64,000 bases of DNA from Actinomycetospora sp. TBRC 11914 (GCF_012933465.1 NZ_JABBND010000002.1:248001-312000); one strand, 5' to 3'. Shown: positions 14,987 to 23,698, counted from the first letter of the stretch. Notes: generated from the letters alone by a model not told the origin. Translations and numbers: made by a program.

Positions 14987-15041
14987 GGCCCGACGATGCG
15001 CGCAGCCGATCAATGCAGTCAATCTTGATACAGTCAACCTC
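14987..15041. promoter_or_regulatory. Divergent control region between two citrate synthase genes
   Basis: TACAGT (15029–15034) lies exactly 7 nt before the GTG at 15042, predicting a leaderless plus-strand transcript. The region 15010–15036 contains repeated half-sites: TCAAT, CAGTCAAT, TTGATA, CAGTCAA. Their spacing suits a MerR/excisionase-type HTH, such as the one carried by the downstream protein. Autoregulation is inferred. Confidence 0.45.
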
Positions 15042-16199
15042 GTGCCACGACGGTCGAGCCGGATGACGACGGCGGAGGCGGCGGCGCGTCTCGGGGTGAA
15101 GGCGGAGACGCTCTACGCCTACGTGAGCCGCGGCCTGCTCACCTCCGAGCGCGGCACCGGCGGCCGGGCCAGCACCTTCGACGCCGCCGAGGTCGAGGCC
15201 CTCGTCGCGACCCGGGGCGCCACCCGGCGCCCGACCGGCGTCGCGGAGACGATCACGACGCGGCTCACGCTCCTGGCCGACGACGAGGTGTACTACCGCG
15301 GGCTCCGCGCGACCGACCTCGCGCGGACCGAGACCCCCGAGCGCGTCGCCGCGCTGCTCTGGCTCGGCGACCGCGACGCCGGCATCGACGAGCCGGACCT
15401 CGGGGGCGTCGTCGAGCCGGTCCGGGAGATCGTGGCGCACCTGCCCGGGCGACCGCGCCCCACCGACCGGCTCCGGGTCGCCGTCGCCACCCTCGCCGCC
15501 CTCGACCCGTGGCGGTTCGACCTCGAGCCCGCGGCCGTCGTCGCGACCGCGATGCGGTGCTGGCGGGGGATGGTCGGTGCCCTGGGCGAGGGTGGGCTGT
15601 GGCCGGCGCTCGCCGACGACCCGACGACACCCGAGCCGCCGGAGGTGCTGCGGACCGCCCTGGTGCTGCTCGCCGACCACGGGCTCGCGGCCTCCACGAT
15701 GGCCGCGCGGGTGGCGGCGAGCGCGCGGGCCCATCCGTACGCGGTGGTGTCGGCGGGGCTGGGCGCCCTCGACGGGCCGGTGCACGGGACGGCGAGCACC
15801 GCGGCGCACCGGTTCCTCGGCGAGGCGCTGCGCGATCCCGAGGCCGCGGTGGCCGAGCGGCTGCGCGCCGGGGAGCGGCTGCCGGGCTTCGGGCACTCGA
15901 TCTACCGCGAGCGCGATCCGCGCGCGGCGGTCCTGCTGGCGCTGATCCCGGGCAGCGAGGAGGCGGCCGTCGTCGAGCGGCTGGCGGCGGCGGTGGCGGG
16001 CCGGCCGGGCGTCTTCCCGAACGTCGACCTGGCCATGGCGGCGGTGCAGCGCGTGTACGGCCTCCGCGCCGAGGCGGGGGAGGCGATCTTCGCCGTGGCG
16101 CGCACCGTCGGATGGATCGCGCACGCGCTGGAGCAGTACGCGGACCCCGGGCTGCGGTTCCGGGTGGAGGGCGCCTATGTGGGCCTTCGGCCCTCGTGA
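15042..16199 (+). CDS. Citrate synthase with N-terminal helix-turn-helix domain
   Basis: 385 aa from a GTG at 15042 (ATG at 15063 possible). Residues ~8–55 form a MerR/excisionase-like HTH (MTTAEAAARLGVKAETLYAY, then SRGLL and a wing rich in Gly/Arg). The remainder is a citrate synthase domain with His in GPVHGTA, His in GFGHSIYRERDP and Asp in NVDLAMA. All three catalytic positions are therefore filled, unlike its divergent neighbour, which has Glu at the third. Either a self-regulating enzyme or a regulator sensing CoA/oxaloacetate through an enzyme fold is possible. The last residues (GLRPS) and stop codon are supplied by palindrome A, copy 2. Confidence 0.82.
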   Translation: MPRRSSRMTTAEAAARLGVKAETLYAYVSRGLLTSERGTGGRASTFDAAEVEALVATRGATRRPTGVAETITTRLTLLADDEVYYRGLRATDLARTETPERVAALLWLGDRDAGIDEPDLGGVVEPVREIVAHLPGRPRPTDRLRVAVATLAALDPWRFDLEPAAVVATAMRCWRGMVGALGEGGLWPALADDPTTPEPPEVLRTALVLLADHGLAASTMAARVAASARAHPYAVVSAGLGALDGPVHGTASTAAHRFLGEALRDPEAAVAERLRAGERLPGFGHSIYRERDPRAAVLLALIPGSEEAAVVERLAAAVAGRPGVFPNVDLAMAAVQRVYGLRAEAGEAIFAVARTVGWIAHALEQYADPGLRFRVEGAYVGLRPS

Positions 16200-16254
16200 G
16201 CACTAAGTGTCGCTATACCGACCTTTAGTGCTCACGAGGCCGAAGGCCACCTAG
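16175..16254. repeat. Palindromic repeat A, copy 2
   Basis: Core arms CCTCGTGAGCACTAA (16192–16206) and TTAGTGCTCACGAGG (16225–16239) flank a GTCGCTATACCGAC centre. Outer arms GGCCTTCGG/CCGAAGGCC and CCTATGTGG/CCACCTAGG extend the dyad to ~80 bp. It lies between convergent genes. It contains the TGA of the HTH citrate synthase and the TAG of the permease, so it may act as a bidirectional terminator. Confidence 0.8.
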
Positions 16255-17108
16255 GAGATGTCCTTCCGCCGGAACCACCACACGGCCGTCACCCCGAACG
16301 CCGTCGCCCACACCAGACCGGCCAGCACGCCGCGCACCACGTCGGTCGCGTCGACGTCGACCGTGAGCAGGTCCGACCAGGCGAAGGCGTAGTGGGTCGG
16401 CAGCGCGTCGCGGACCGAGCCGAGCGCGTCGATCGAGTCGAGGATCTGCGACAGGATCGAGATCAGGACCGCCCCGCCGACGGCGCCGAGCGGCGCGTCG
16501 GTGGCCACCGAGAGCAGCGTCGAGACCCCCGCGACCCACGCCAGGTACAGCGCGAGGTAGACCACGCAGAGCAGCAGCCGCACGATCGCCGCGCCGTAGG
16601 GCAGCGTCTCCCCGGTCGGCGAGCTGTACGCCCCGTCGCCGTAGACCAGCGTCCCGAGCGCCAGCGACACCAGCGGCAGCACGACGAGCGCCGCGGCCGA
16701 CAGGATGCCGGCGACGATCACCTTCTGGCGCAGCAGCCGCACCCGCGGCACGGGGATCGCGAGCAGGTAGCGCAGCGAGGACCACGACGCCTCGCTCGCG
16801 ACGGTGTCGCCGAAGAACAGCGCCACGAGCACCACGAACAGGAAGCTCGCCGAGGAGAACAGCGCGAACGCGGTGAAGTTCGGCCCCGAGGTCTGCGCCA
16901 GGTCGGTCAGCGACACCCCGGCCTGCCCCGGTGGCGAGGACCGCCCGACGGAGAACGCGATCCACAGCACGAACGGGAGCACGACGGCGAGCCCGAGCGT
17001 GATATGCGTCCGACGGCGCCGCAGCTGGCGCAGCAGCTCGACCCGCACCGGCAGCGTCGCCCCGGGCGACGCGAGCCGCGGCCCGAGCCGGTGGTCCTGC
17101 AGGCTCAC
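16251..17108 (-). CDS. ABC-2 type transporter permease
   Basis: 285 aa with about six membrane helices: one at ~36–56, then a long extracytoplasmic loop, then helices near 85–100, 125–150, 175–205, 215–235 and 258–275. The conserved ABC-2 segment SEASWSSLRYLLAIPVPRVRLL follows helix two. The GTG start overlaps the stop of the ATPase–hydrolase fusion gene by 4 nt. The two are therefore translationally coupled, and this is almost certainly the membrane partner of that ATPase. The substrate is unknown. The C-terminal coding end lies in palindrome A. Confidence 0.85.
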   Translation of the reverse strand: MSLQDHRLGPRLASPGATLPVRVELLRQLRRRRTHITLGLAVVLPFVLWIAFSVGRSSPPGQAGVSLTDLAQTSGPNFTAFALFSSASFLFVVLVALFFGDTVASEASWSSLRYLLAIPVPRVRLLRQKVIVAGILSAAALVVLPLVSLALGTLVYGDGAYSSPTGETLPYGAAIVRLLLCVVYLALYLAWVAGVSTLLSVATDAPLGAVGGAVLISILSQILDSIDALGSVRDALPTHYAFAWSDLLTVDVDATDVVRGVLAGLVWATAFGVTAVWWFRRKDIS

Positions 17109-20023
17109 GACGGGCCCCCTTCCTCCCCGATCAGCGCCAGGAACGCGTCTTCCAGGCGGCGCCGCGGCCCGACCCCGACGACGTCGATCCCGGCGTCCAC
17201 CAGCGCCCGCACCACCGCGGAGCGCTCGGCGGGCCCGGCGTCGCGGCCCACGTCGACCACGACGACGTCGTCGCGCTCGCGGTCGGCCTCGGCGGCGTGC
17301 TCACCGGCGGCGACCACCGCCACCGCCCGGTCCCGCTGCGCCGGCGGCACCGTGACCGCCAGCTGCCCGCCGGCGACCAGCTCCGCCACCTCGCCGGTGG
17401 CCACCACCTCGCCGTGGTGCATGACGACGACGTGGCTGCAGGTCTGCTCGACCTCGGCCAGCAGGTGGCTCGACACCAGGACGGTCCTGCGTGACCCACC
17501 GTCCGGGCTCTCCGCCGCGTACCGCCGCAGCACCTCCCGCATCGCGTGGATCTGCGGCGGGTCGAGCCCGTTGGTCGGCTCGTCGAGCACCAGCAGGTCG
17601 GGCATCCCCAGCATCGCCTGGGCGATCGCCAACCGCTGGCGCATCCCCTGCGAGTAGGTCTTCACCACCCGGTCGATCGCCGTCCCCAGCCCCGCGATCT
17701 CCATCGCCTCGTCCATCCGGGCCTCGGGCAGCGGCCGCCCGGTCGCGGCCCAGTACAGCTCCAGGTTGGACCGGCCGGACAGGTGCGGCAGGAACCCGGG
17801 GCCCTCGACGAACGACCCGAGCCGCCCCAGCACCGGCGCCCCCGGCACCACCCGCACCCCGAACACCCGCAGCTCGCCCGCGGTCGGGCGGACGAGGCCC
17901 ATGAGCATCCGCAGCGTCGTCGTCTTCCCCGCCCCGTTGGGGCCGAGCAGCCCGAGCACCTGCCCGCGCTCGACGCGGAAGGACACGTCGCGGACCGCCA
18001 CGAACCCGTTGCGGTAGGTCTTCGCGAGGTCGCGCACCACCAGCGGGACGTCGACGAGCTCCGGGTCCACCGCGAGGTCGCCGCCGGGTTCGAGGTCCCG
18101 ACGACGACGGCGGGCGGCCACCAGCCGCCCGACGACCACCGCCACGACGACGGCCGCCAGCAGCAGCCCGATCGCGACGACCGGCCCGAGCGGCACGCTG
18201 GTCCCGCCCGTCTCGGTGCCGGCCACGGAGGGCAGCGAGAGCGCCGCCGGGACCGAGCGGTCGAGGTCCACGCGGTAGACGGCCGGGTCGGGCGGGGACG
18301 CGAAGCCCTGGTCGGTCGTCGCGAGCGCGACCTCGAGCCGGTGCCCGGCCGCGACCGTGGCGACGACGCCGGGCAGCGTCACCGTCACCGCGACCGGCGA
18401 CCCGTCGCCGGGCAGCGCGGGCAGGCGCACCGGCGCGACGGCCGAGCCCAGCAGCGTCCGGGTGGGCGGGGCGCCGTTCTGCCCGGGCGCGACGTCGTAG
18501 ACCTTGCCGAAGAGCACCGGCGACGTCGTCGGGCTCGTGACGCCGGGCTGCGTCGCCGTCGGGGGCGCGGCCACCGTCACGCGGACCTGCGGCGAGCCCG
18601 AGACGACGGTGCGGGTGGCCATCGGATCGGTGGTGAAGGTGGCGGCCTGGCCGGGCAGGTCGGAGGCCAGCCGGCCGAGCAGCGCCGACGCACCGCCGGA
18701 CCCCGACCCGGAGGATCCCGAGGACCCGGACGATCCCGACGACCCCGAGGAGCCGGCCGCGCCCCCCGCGAGCGCGGTCAGCCCCGGCACGCTCGAGATC
18801 GACCCCGGCACCCCGCCGGCGGGGGAGACCACGGTCTGCGCGGCCCCCGAGAGCGGCAGCGACGTCCGCGGGGTGGGCGCGGCGCCGGACAGGCCGGGGT
18901 AGGCGGGGGCGGTCGCGAGCCGCGACGTGGGCGTGGCGCGGCTGCGCACCCCGGAGGGCAGCACGTAGGTGAAGGTGGTGGGCGGCACCGATCCGACGCC
19001 CTGCAGGTAGTGGTCCAGCCACCCCGCGATCCGCGCGTTCGTGCGCTGGTCCGGGGACCCGCCGTCGTGCCCGCCGTTGAACCAGGCGACGGCGACGGTG
19101 CCGCCCCCGGCCGCGATCTGCCGGGCGGTGGCGTCGGCCTGGTCCAGCCCGAAGAGGGTGTCGTTCTCGCCCTGCACGAGCAGCGTCGGGGCGGTGATGC
19201 GGGAGGCCACCGACGCGGGGGAGGCGCGCGCGAGGAACGCGGCGAGCGCCGGCGGTTCGCGCCCGGTGCGCACCGCGTCGACGTAGCCCGCGCAGACCTC
19301 GGGGAGGAACCGGCCGCACACGTCGGGACCCTGCCGGGGCGCGTTCTGCCCGATCCCGAAGAACAGCGAGGCCCAGGAGCGCTTGAACACCCCGTCGGCG
19401 CCGCCCGCGCCGGGGGCGGGGGTCCCCGCGCTCACCGGGGTCGCGGACCCGTCGTTCGGGAACAGCGCCTGGCCGAGGTCGTTCCAGGTGATCAGCGGGA
19501 CGGTGGCGTCGACGCGGTGGTCGTAGGCCGCGAGCAGCAGGGACAGCGCCCCGCCGTAGGAGCCGCCGGTGACCCCGACGCGCGGGTCGCCGGGGCCGTC
19601 GAGGCGGACCTCGGGGCGGGTGGCGAGCCAGTCGACGAGCTGGGAGGCGTCGGCGACCTCGTAGTCCGGGCTGTCGAGCGCGATCTGCCCGGTGCTCGCC
19701 CCGAAGCCCCGCGCCGACCAGGCGAGCACCACGTACCCGCGGGCGGCGAACGAGCGAGCCTCGTCGGCCACCGAGTCCTTCGTCTGCCCGAACCCGTGCG
19801 CGAGCAGCACCGCCGGGGCCGGGGTGCGCGCGGGCAGGTAGAGCGTGGCGTCCAGCGACTGCGGCTGGGTGCGGCCCGGCCCGTCGCGGACGTCGATGCG
19901 CAGGGCCTGTTCGCGCGTGCCCCCGGAGTCCTGGGCGGACGCGGCCGGGGCGGCGGGGACCCCGAGCAGCAGCAGCGCCACGAGGGACACCACGGCGGCC
20001 GCGAGGGCACGGGGGCGCGTCAC
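17105..20023 (-). CDS. Secreted S15/CocE-like serine hydrolase fused to an ABC-2 ATPase
   Basis: 972 aa from a GTG at 20023. Residues 1–30 are a signal peptide (ending PAASAQ). Residues ~40–345 form an alpha/beta hydrolase of the X-Pro dipeptidyl-peptidase/CocE type, with Ser155 (GGSYGG), Asp288 (GENDT) and His319 (GGHDGG). Residues ~346–600 form the C-terminal beta-sandwich, interrupted by a Gly/Ser repeat (424–444). One transmembrane helix spans ~612–634, followed by an Arg-rich stop-transfer. Residues ~660–972 form an ABC ATPase: Walker A GPNGAGKTT (694–702), signature YSQGMRQR (790–797), Walker B LLVLDEP (810–816) and His853. The topology places a hydrolase outside and its ATPase inside on one chain. 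The downstream permease overlaps by 4 nt. No frameshift or internal start explains it as two genes. Confidence 0.85.
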   Translation of the reverse strand: MTRPRALAAAVVSLVALLLLGVPAAPAASAQDSGGTREQALRIDVRDGPGRTQPQSLDATLYLPARTPAPAVLLAHGFGQTKDSVADEARSFAARGYVVLAWSARGFGASTGQIALDSPDYEVADASQLVDWLATRPEVRLDGPGDPRVGVTGGSYGGALSLLLAAYDHRVDATVPLITWNDLGQALFPNDGSATPVSAGTPAPGAGGADGVFKRSWASLFFGIGQNAPRQGPDVCGRFLPEVCAGYVDAVRTGREPPALAAFLARASPASVASRITAPTLLVQGENDTLFGLDQADATARQIAAGGGTVAVAWFNGGHDGGSPDQRTNARIAGWLDHYLQGVGSVPPTTFTYVLPSGVRSRATPTSRLATAPAYPGLSGAAPTPRTSLPLSGAAQTVVSPAGGVPGSISSVPGLTALAGGAAGSSGSSGSSGSSGSSGSGSGGASALLGRLASDLPGQAATFTTDPMATRTVVSGSPQVRVTVAAPPTATQPGVTSPTTSPVLFGKVYDVAPGQNGAPPTRTLLGSAVAPVRLPALPGDGSPVAVTVTLPGVVATVAAGHRLEVALATTDQGFASPPDPAVYRVDLDRSVPAALSLPSVAGTETGGTSVPLGPVVAIGLLLAAVVVAVVVGRLVAARRRRRDLEPGGDLAVDPELVDVPLVVRDLAKTYRNGFVAVRDVSFRVERGQVLGLLGPNGAGKTTTLRMLMGLVRPTAGELRVFGVRVVPGAPVLGRLGSFVEGPGFLPHLSGRSNLELYWAATGRPLPEARMDEAMEIAGLGTAIDRVVKTYSQGMRQRLAIAQAMLGMPDLLVLDEPTNGLDPPQIHAMREVLRRYAAESPDGGSRRTVLVSSHLLAEVEQTCSHVVVMHHGEVVATGEVAELVAGGQLAVTVPPAQRDRAVAVVAAGEHAAEADRERDDVVVVDVGRDAGPAERSAVVRALVDAGIDVVGVGPRRRLEDAFLALIGEEGGPS

Positions 20024-20127
20024 CCGCGAAACCCTAGGTCGGCGCGGTGTGCTCGGCGTGCGGAGCGGCCCGTGACCACGCTGGGGGTGGGATGGGACAC
20101 GCGTAGTGAACGCCTGTGCCATGATGC

Positions 20128-20254
20128 CCCGCGGAGGGGAGTATCCCCAGACGGCCTGCGGGCGCCTCGTCAGCACGACAGCGGAAAGATGTCCGGGGCG
20201 CCCAGGCGCCACCGCCCGTTCCCGGGCCGGTGGCGCCGGGAGAGACCTCCGGTG
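20128..20254 (+). ncRNA. yybP-ykoY (manganese) riboswitch
   Basis: The leader of the terC gene carries the conserved GGGGAGTA (20136–20143) on the 5' side and AGAGACCTCCGG (20241–20252) on the 3' side. These close a P1-like stem (GGAGG/CCTCC). CGTCAGCACGACAG and several GC-rich stems lie between. These are the invariant pieces of the yybP-ykoY aptamer, which binds Mn2+. Its position ~30 nt before a TerC-family gene is the classic context. The short expression platform before GGAGGAG (20273–20279) suggests control of translation start. Confidence 0.85.
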
Positions 20255-20282
20255 TGGATGAGAGCTACCCACCGGAGGAGAA

Positions 20283-21341
20283 GTGCGCCTCGTGCTCCCC
20301 GCAGCGCCCCCCGTGCCCCCGCCGCCCCTGCCCGGTTCGGCCCTGCCCGCCCCGAGCCTGCCGACGTCCGGCGGCGAACCGTTCTGGCTGTGGGGGCTGA
20401 CCCTCGTCGGCCTGGTCGCGATCTTCGCGGTCGACCTGTGGTCGGGACGACGACCCCGTGAGGTCACGCTGCGCGACGCCTGGCGGGGTGTGGCGATCTA
20501 CGTCGGGCTCGCGGTGCTGTTCGCGGCGGGCCTGATGGTGTTCGGGGGACGGCACGAGGCGACGGCGTTCATCGCGGGCTACGTCACCGAGTACTCGCTC
20601 TCGGTCGACAACCTGTTCGTCTTCCTGCTGATCATGACGGCGTTCGCGGTGCCCAAGGAGTTCCAGCACCGCGTGCTGCTGGTCGGCATCCTCGTCGCGC
20701 TGGTGATGCGCGGCGGGTTCATCCTCGCCGGGGCGGCCGTCGTGTCCCGGTTCTCGTGGGTGTTCTACCTCTTCGGCGCGTTCCTGCTGCTCACCGCGTG
20801 GCGGGTGTTCCGGGGCGACGACGACGGCGAGTACCGCGAGAACGTCCTGGTGCGCGCGCTGCGCCGGGTCCTGCGCGTGACGGACGAGTTCCACGGGGAG
20901 CGCCTGACCGTCGTGCAGGGCGGCCGGCGGATGGTCACCCCGATGCTCATGGTGATGCTCGCGCTCGGCCTCACCGACCTGTTCTTCGCGCTCGACTCGA
21001 TCCCCGCGATCCTCGGGCTGACCAAGGACGCGTACATCGTGTTCACCGCCAACGCGTTCGCGCTGCTGGGGCTGCGCCAGCTCTACTTCCTGCTCGACGG
21101 CCTGCTCTCGCGGCTGGTGTACCTGCAGTACGGCCTGGCGGTGATCCTCGGCTTCATCGGCCTCAAGCTGGTGCTCGAGGCGCTGCACACGAACACGGTG
21201 CCGTTCGTCAACGGCGGCGCCCCGGTGCCGGTGCCGTTGATCGGCATCGAGCTCTCGCTGGGGGTCATCGTGGGTGTGCTGGTGGTCACCACGGTGGCGA
21301 GCCTGCTGCGCACGCGCCTGCGCGGCGGCGCCGCGGTCTGA
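20283..21341 (+). CDS. TerC-family integral membrane protein, predicted Mn2+ exporter
   Basis: 352 aa, about nine helices. The TerC hallmark acidic helices are visible: GYVTEYSLSVDNLFVFLLIM (~97–116) and ALGLTDLFFALDSIPAILGL (~230–249), with Asp/Asn residues placed for metal passage. A Pro-rich N-terminal segment (VLPAAPPVPPPPLPG) precedes helix one. The start GTG follows GGAGGAG closely. The manganese riboswitch directly upstream supports metal export. In bacilli, TerC proteins supply Mn to enzymes during secretion (family knowledge). Here the gene lies between two export modules, one carrying a secreted hydrolase; a link is only suggested. Confidence 0.9.
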   Translation: MRLVLPAAPPVPPPPLPGSALPAPSLPTSGGEPFWLWGLTLVGLVAIFAVDLWSGRRPREVTLRDAWRGVAIYVGLAVLFAAGLMVFGGRHEATAFIAGYVTEYSLSVDNLFVFLLIMTAFAVPKEFQHRVLLVGILVALVMRGGFILAGAAVVSRFSWVFYLFGAFLLLTAWRVFRGDDDGEYRENVLVRALRRVLRVTDEFHGERLTVVQGGRRMVTPMLMVMLALGLTDLFFALDSIPAILGLTKDAYIVFTANAFALLGLRQLYFLLDGLLSRLVYLQYGLAVILGFIGLKLVLEALHTNTVPFVNGGAPVPVPLIGIELSLGVIVGVLVVTTVASLLRTRLRGGAAV

Positions 21342-21440
21342 GACCCCACGCCGCGTTCACGGCGCTCCCGCGTCCGCGCTGGCACCCTCGACGGGGAGGT
21401 CCGGGGCAGGCGGGCCGTCGGCGGCACGAACGGAGCGCGG

Positions 21441-22652
21441 GTGGCAGCTGTTCTCGATCGGCCCCCGTCGGCGCCCCCACCGGGCCCGTCGCCGATCGCG
21501 GCCGTGCGGCGGCGCCGCTGGGCCGTCGTCGCGGGCGTGCTGGCGCTCGTCCTCGCGATCCCGGTGGTCATCGCGTCGTGGCCGGTCGACCCGGCCCCGG
21601 CGCTGACCCCGGCGCAGCTGCGTGACCGGGTCACCGCGTCCGCCGACGTGCCCTGGAGCGGCTACGCCGAGGCGTCCGGTGGGCTCAACCTCCCCGACGT
21701 CGCCCAGTTCTCCGACGTCACGACGCTGCTCTCGGGCACCTCGCGGCTGCGGGTCTTCTATGCCGCCCCGGACACCAGCCGGGTCGACCAGCTCTACCCG
21801 ACCGGCGAGCGCAGCCGCTACGTCCTGCCGACCGGCCAGGCGGTGTGGGACTACGGCGCCCAGCTGCTCACCTACGTGCGGCGCGACCCGACGGTGCGCC
21901 TGCCGCGGCCCGACGACCTCCCGCCCCCGCAGCTGGCCCGCCGCCTGCTCTCCGGCACCGCGCCCGACGACGCCCTGACGCCCCTGCCCGCGCGGCGCCT
22001 CGCCGGGGTCGACGCCGCCGGGTTCCGCGTCACGGTCGCCGACCCGCGCACCAGCGTCGGCGCCCTCGACGTGTGGGCCGACCCCGCGAGCGGGCTGCCG
22101 GTGGCGGTGGAGGTCCGCACCAAGGACGCGGCCGGGCGCCTGGCCGCCGGACCCGTCGTCGTGAGCACGATGCTGGAGCTCGAGCAGGCCGGCCCCGACC
22201 CGTCCCTGTTCGTCCCGCGGGCCGGTCCGGGCGCGGGGGTCACGCGCAGCCCCACCTCCGACCTGTTCGGTGTCCTCGGGCGGGGCAGCCCGTCCTCGGT
22301 GCCCGACCGGATCGACGGCGTCGGCCGGGAGCGCCCGCAGCGCGGCTTCGCCGCGATCGGCCAGTACGGCACCTCGCTGTCCCAGCTCGTGGTGGTGCCG
22401 CTGCCGCCCGACCTCGCGACCTCGCTGCTCGCCAACATCGGCCGCGCGGGGTCGGCGAGCCGCACGATCGCCGTCTCGGCCCCGTCCGCGGCCCTCGGCC
22501 GGGCCGGCAGCGCGCAGGCCGGCGCGCTGCAGTCGCCGCTGCTCCAGCTGGCGATCGTCCGGGTCGGCGGGCGCGCGTGGGCGGTCGGCGGGCTGGTCCC
22601 CGACGCGGTGCTCGACCGCGCCGTCACCGACGTCGCCCGGAGCGCCCGGTGA
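21441..22652 (+). CDS. Membrane-anchored LolA/MucB-like extracytoplasmic protein
   Basis: 403 aa. A short Pro-rich cytoplasmic N-terminus and a signal-anchor helix (~26–46, WAVVAGVLALVLAIPVVIAS) are followed by an all-beta extracytoplasmic region. That region resembles the LolA/LppX/RseB lipid-binding half-barrel: SGYAEASGGLNLPDV, YVLPTGQAVWDYG, then VDAAGFRVTVADP and LDVWADPASGLPVAVEV. The GTG start lies 9 nt after GGAG. It overlaps the next ATPase gene by 4 nt, so it is the first gene of a three-gene export unit and probably presents or receives a lipid-like substrate. The exact family is not certain. Confidence 0.65.
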   Translation: MAAVLDRPPSAPPPGPSPIAAVRRRRWAVVAGVLALVLAIPVVIASWPVDPAPALTPAQLRDRVTASADVPWSGYAEASGGLNLPDVAQFSDVTTLLSGTSRLRVFYAAPDTSRVDQLYPTGERSRYVLPTGQAVWDYGAQLLTYVRRDPTVRLPRPDDLPPPQLARRLLSGTAPDDALTPLPARRLAGVDAAGFRVTVADPRTSVGALDVWADPASGLPVAVEVRTKDAAGRLAAGPVVVSTMLELEQAGPDPSLFVPRAGPGAGVTRSPTSDLFGVLGRGSPSSVPDRIDGVGRERPQRGFAAIGQYGTSLSQLVVVPLPPDLATSLLANIGRAGSASRTIAVSAPSAALGRAGSAQAGALQSPLLQLAIVRVGGRAWAVGGLVPDAVLDRAVTDVARSAR

Positions 22653-23698
22653 GCGCCCACCACGAGGCCGCCGCCGACGAGGTCCCCGGTGTCGCCGAGC
22701 CGCTGCCCGCCCCGCGTCGGCCCGGTCCGCGCCCGGTCGCGGCGCCGGCGGCCGGCGAGCCGCTGGTCATCGAGACCCGCGGGCTGACCAAGCGCTTCGG
22801 GTCGCGCACCGCCGTGGACGACGTCGACCTGCACGTCGCGCGCGGCGACCGCTACGGCTTCCTCGGCCCCAACGGCTCCGGGAAGACGACGCTGGTCCGG
22901 ATGCTGCTCGGGCTCGTCTACGCCACCCGCGGCGAGATCCGGGTGCTCGGCCACGAGGTCCCGCGGCACGTCCACCAGGTGCTGCCCGCGATCGGGGCGA
23001 TGGTCGAGGGCCCGGCCGCCTACGGCCACCTGTCCGGGCGGGCCAACCTCGACCTGCTCGACGCCTCGGGCCCCGGCCGCCGCGCCGGGCGGCGGCACCG
23101 GGTGGGCGAGGCCCTGGAGCGGGTCGGGCTCGGCGGCATCGACCGCCGGCCGGTGCGCACCTACTCGCTGGGGATGCGCCAGCGCCTGGGGCTCGCGGGC
23201 GCCCTGCTGACCACGCCCGAGCTGCTGGTCCTCGACGAGCCCACCAACGGCCTCGACCCGCACGGCATCCGCGAGATCCGCGAGCTGCTGGTGGAGCTGA
23301 ACGAGGCGGGCACCACGGTGTTCCTCTCCAGCCACCTGCTCGCCGAGATCGAGGCGCTGTGCACCCGGGTCGGGGTGGTCGACCACGGCCGGCTCGTGCT
23401 CGAGGAGCCGCTCGACGCCGTGCGGCGCGCCACCGGCCGCATCGTCGTCACCACCCCCGACGTCGAGCGCGCGCTCACCGTCCTCGGCCGGGCGGTCGTG
23501 GACCGCACCGACGACGGCGGGCTCGTCGTCGTGCCCGCCGACGGCGACGGCCCCCGCGGGCTCGCCCGCCACCTCGTCGCCCACGACGTCCGGCTCGACG
23601 CCCTCGAGCCGGAGCGGGTGAGCCTGGAGGACGTCGTCGTCGACCTGACCGGGCCGGGGAACGACAGTGCCACGGGCCCCCGCGGGAGCCGCCGGTGA
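22649..23698 (+). CDS. ABC-2 type transporter ATP-binding protein
   Basis: 349 aa. After a Pro-rich lead of ~35 residues the ABC domain starts at LVIETRGLTKRFGS. Walker A is LGPNGSGKTTL, the signature region is YSLGMRQRLGLAGALL, Walker B is LLVLDEPTNGLDP, and the switch is LSSHLL. All catalytic motifs are intact. The C-terminal ~100 residues are the regulatory extension common to ABC-2 ATPases. The gene overlaps both neighbours by 4 nt (GTGA), giving a tightly coupled LolA-like–ATPase–permease operon. It is the counterpart of the ATPase fused to a hydrolase at 17–20 kb. Confidence 0.92.
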   Translation: MSAHHEAAADEVPGVAEPLPAPRRPGPRPVAAPAAGEPLVIETRGLTKRFGSRTAVDDVDLHVARGDRYGFLGPNGSGKTTLVRMLLGLVYATRGEIRVLGHEVPRHVHQVLPAIGAMVEGPAAYGHLSGRANLDLLDASGPGRRAGRRHRVGEALERVGLGGIDRRPVRTYSLGMRQRLGLAGALLTTPELLVLDEPTNGLDPHGIREIRELLVELNEAGTTVFLSSHLLAEIEALCTRVGVVDHGRLVLEEPLDAVRRATGRIVVTTPDVERALTVLGRAVVDRTDDGGLVVVPADGDGPRGLARHLVAHDVRLDALEPERVSLEDVVVDLTGPGNDSATGPRGSRR

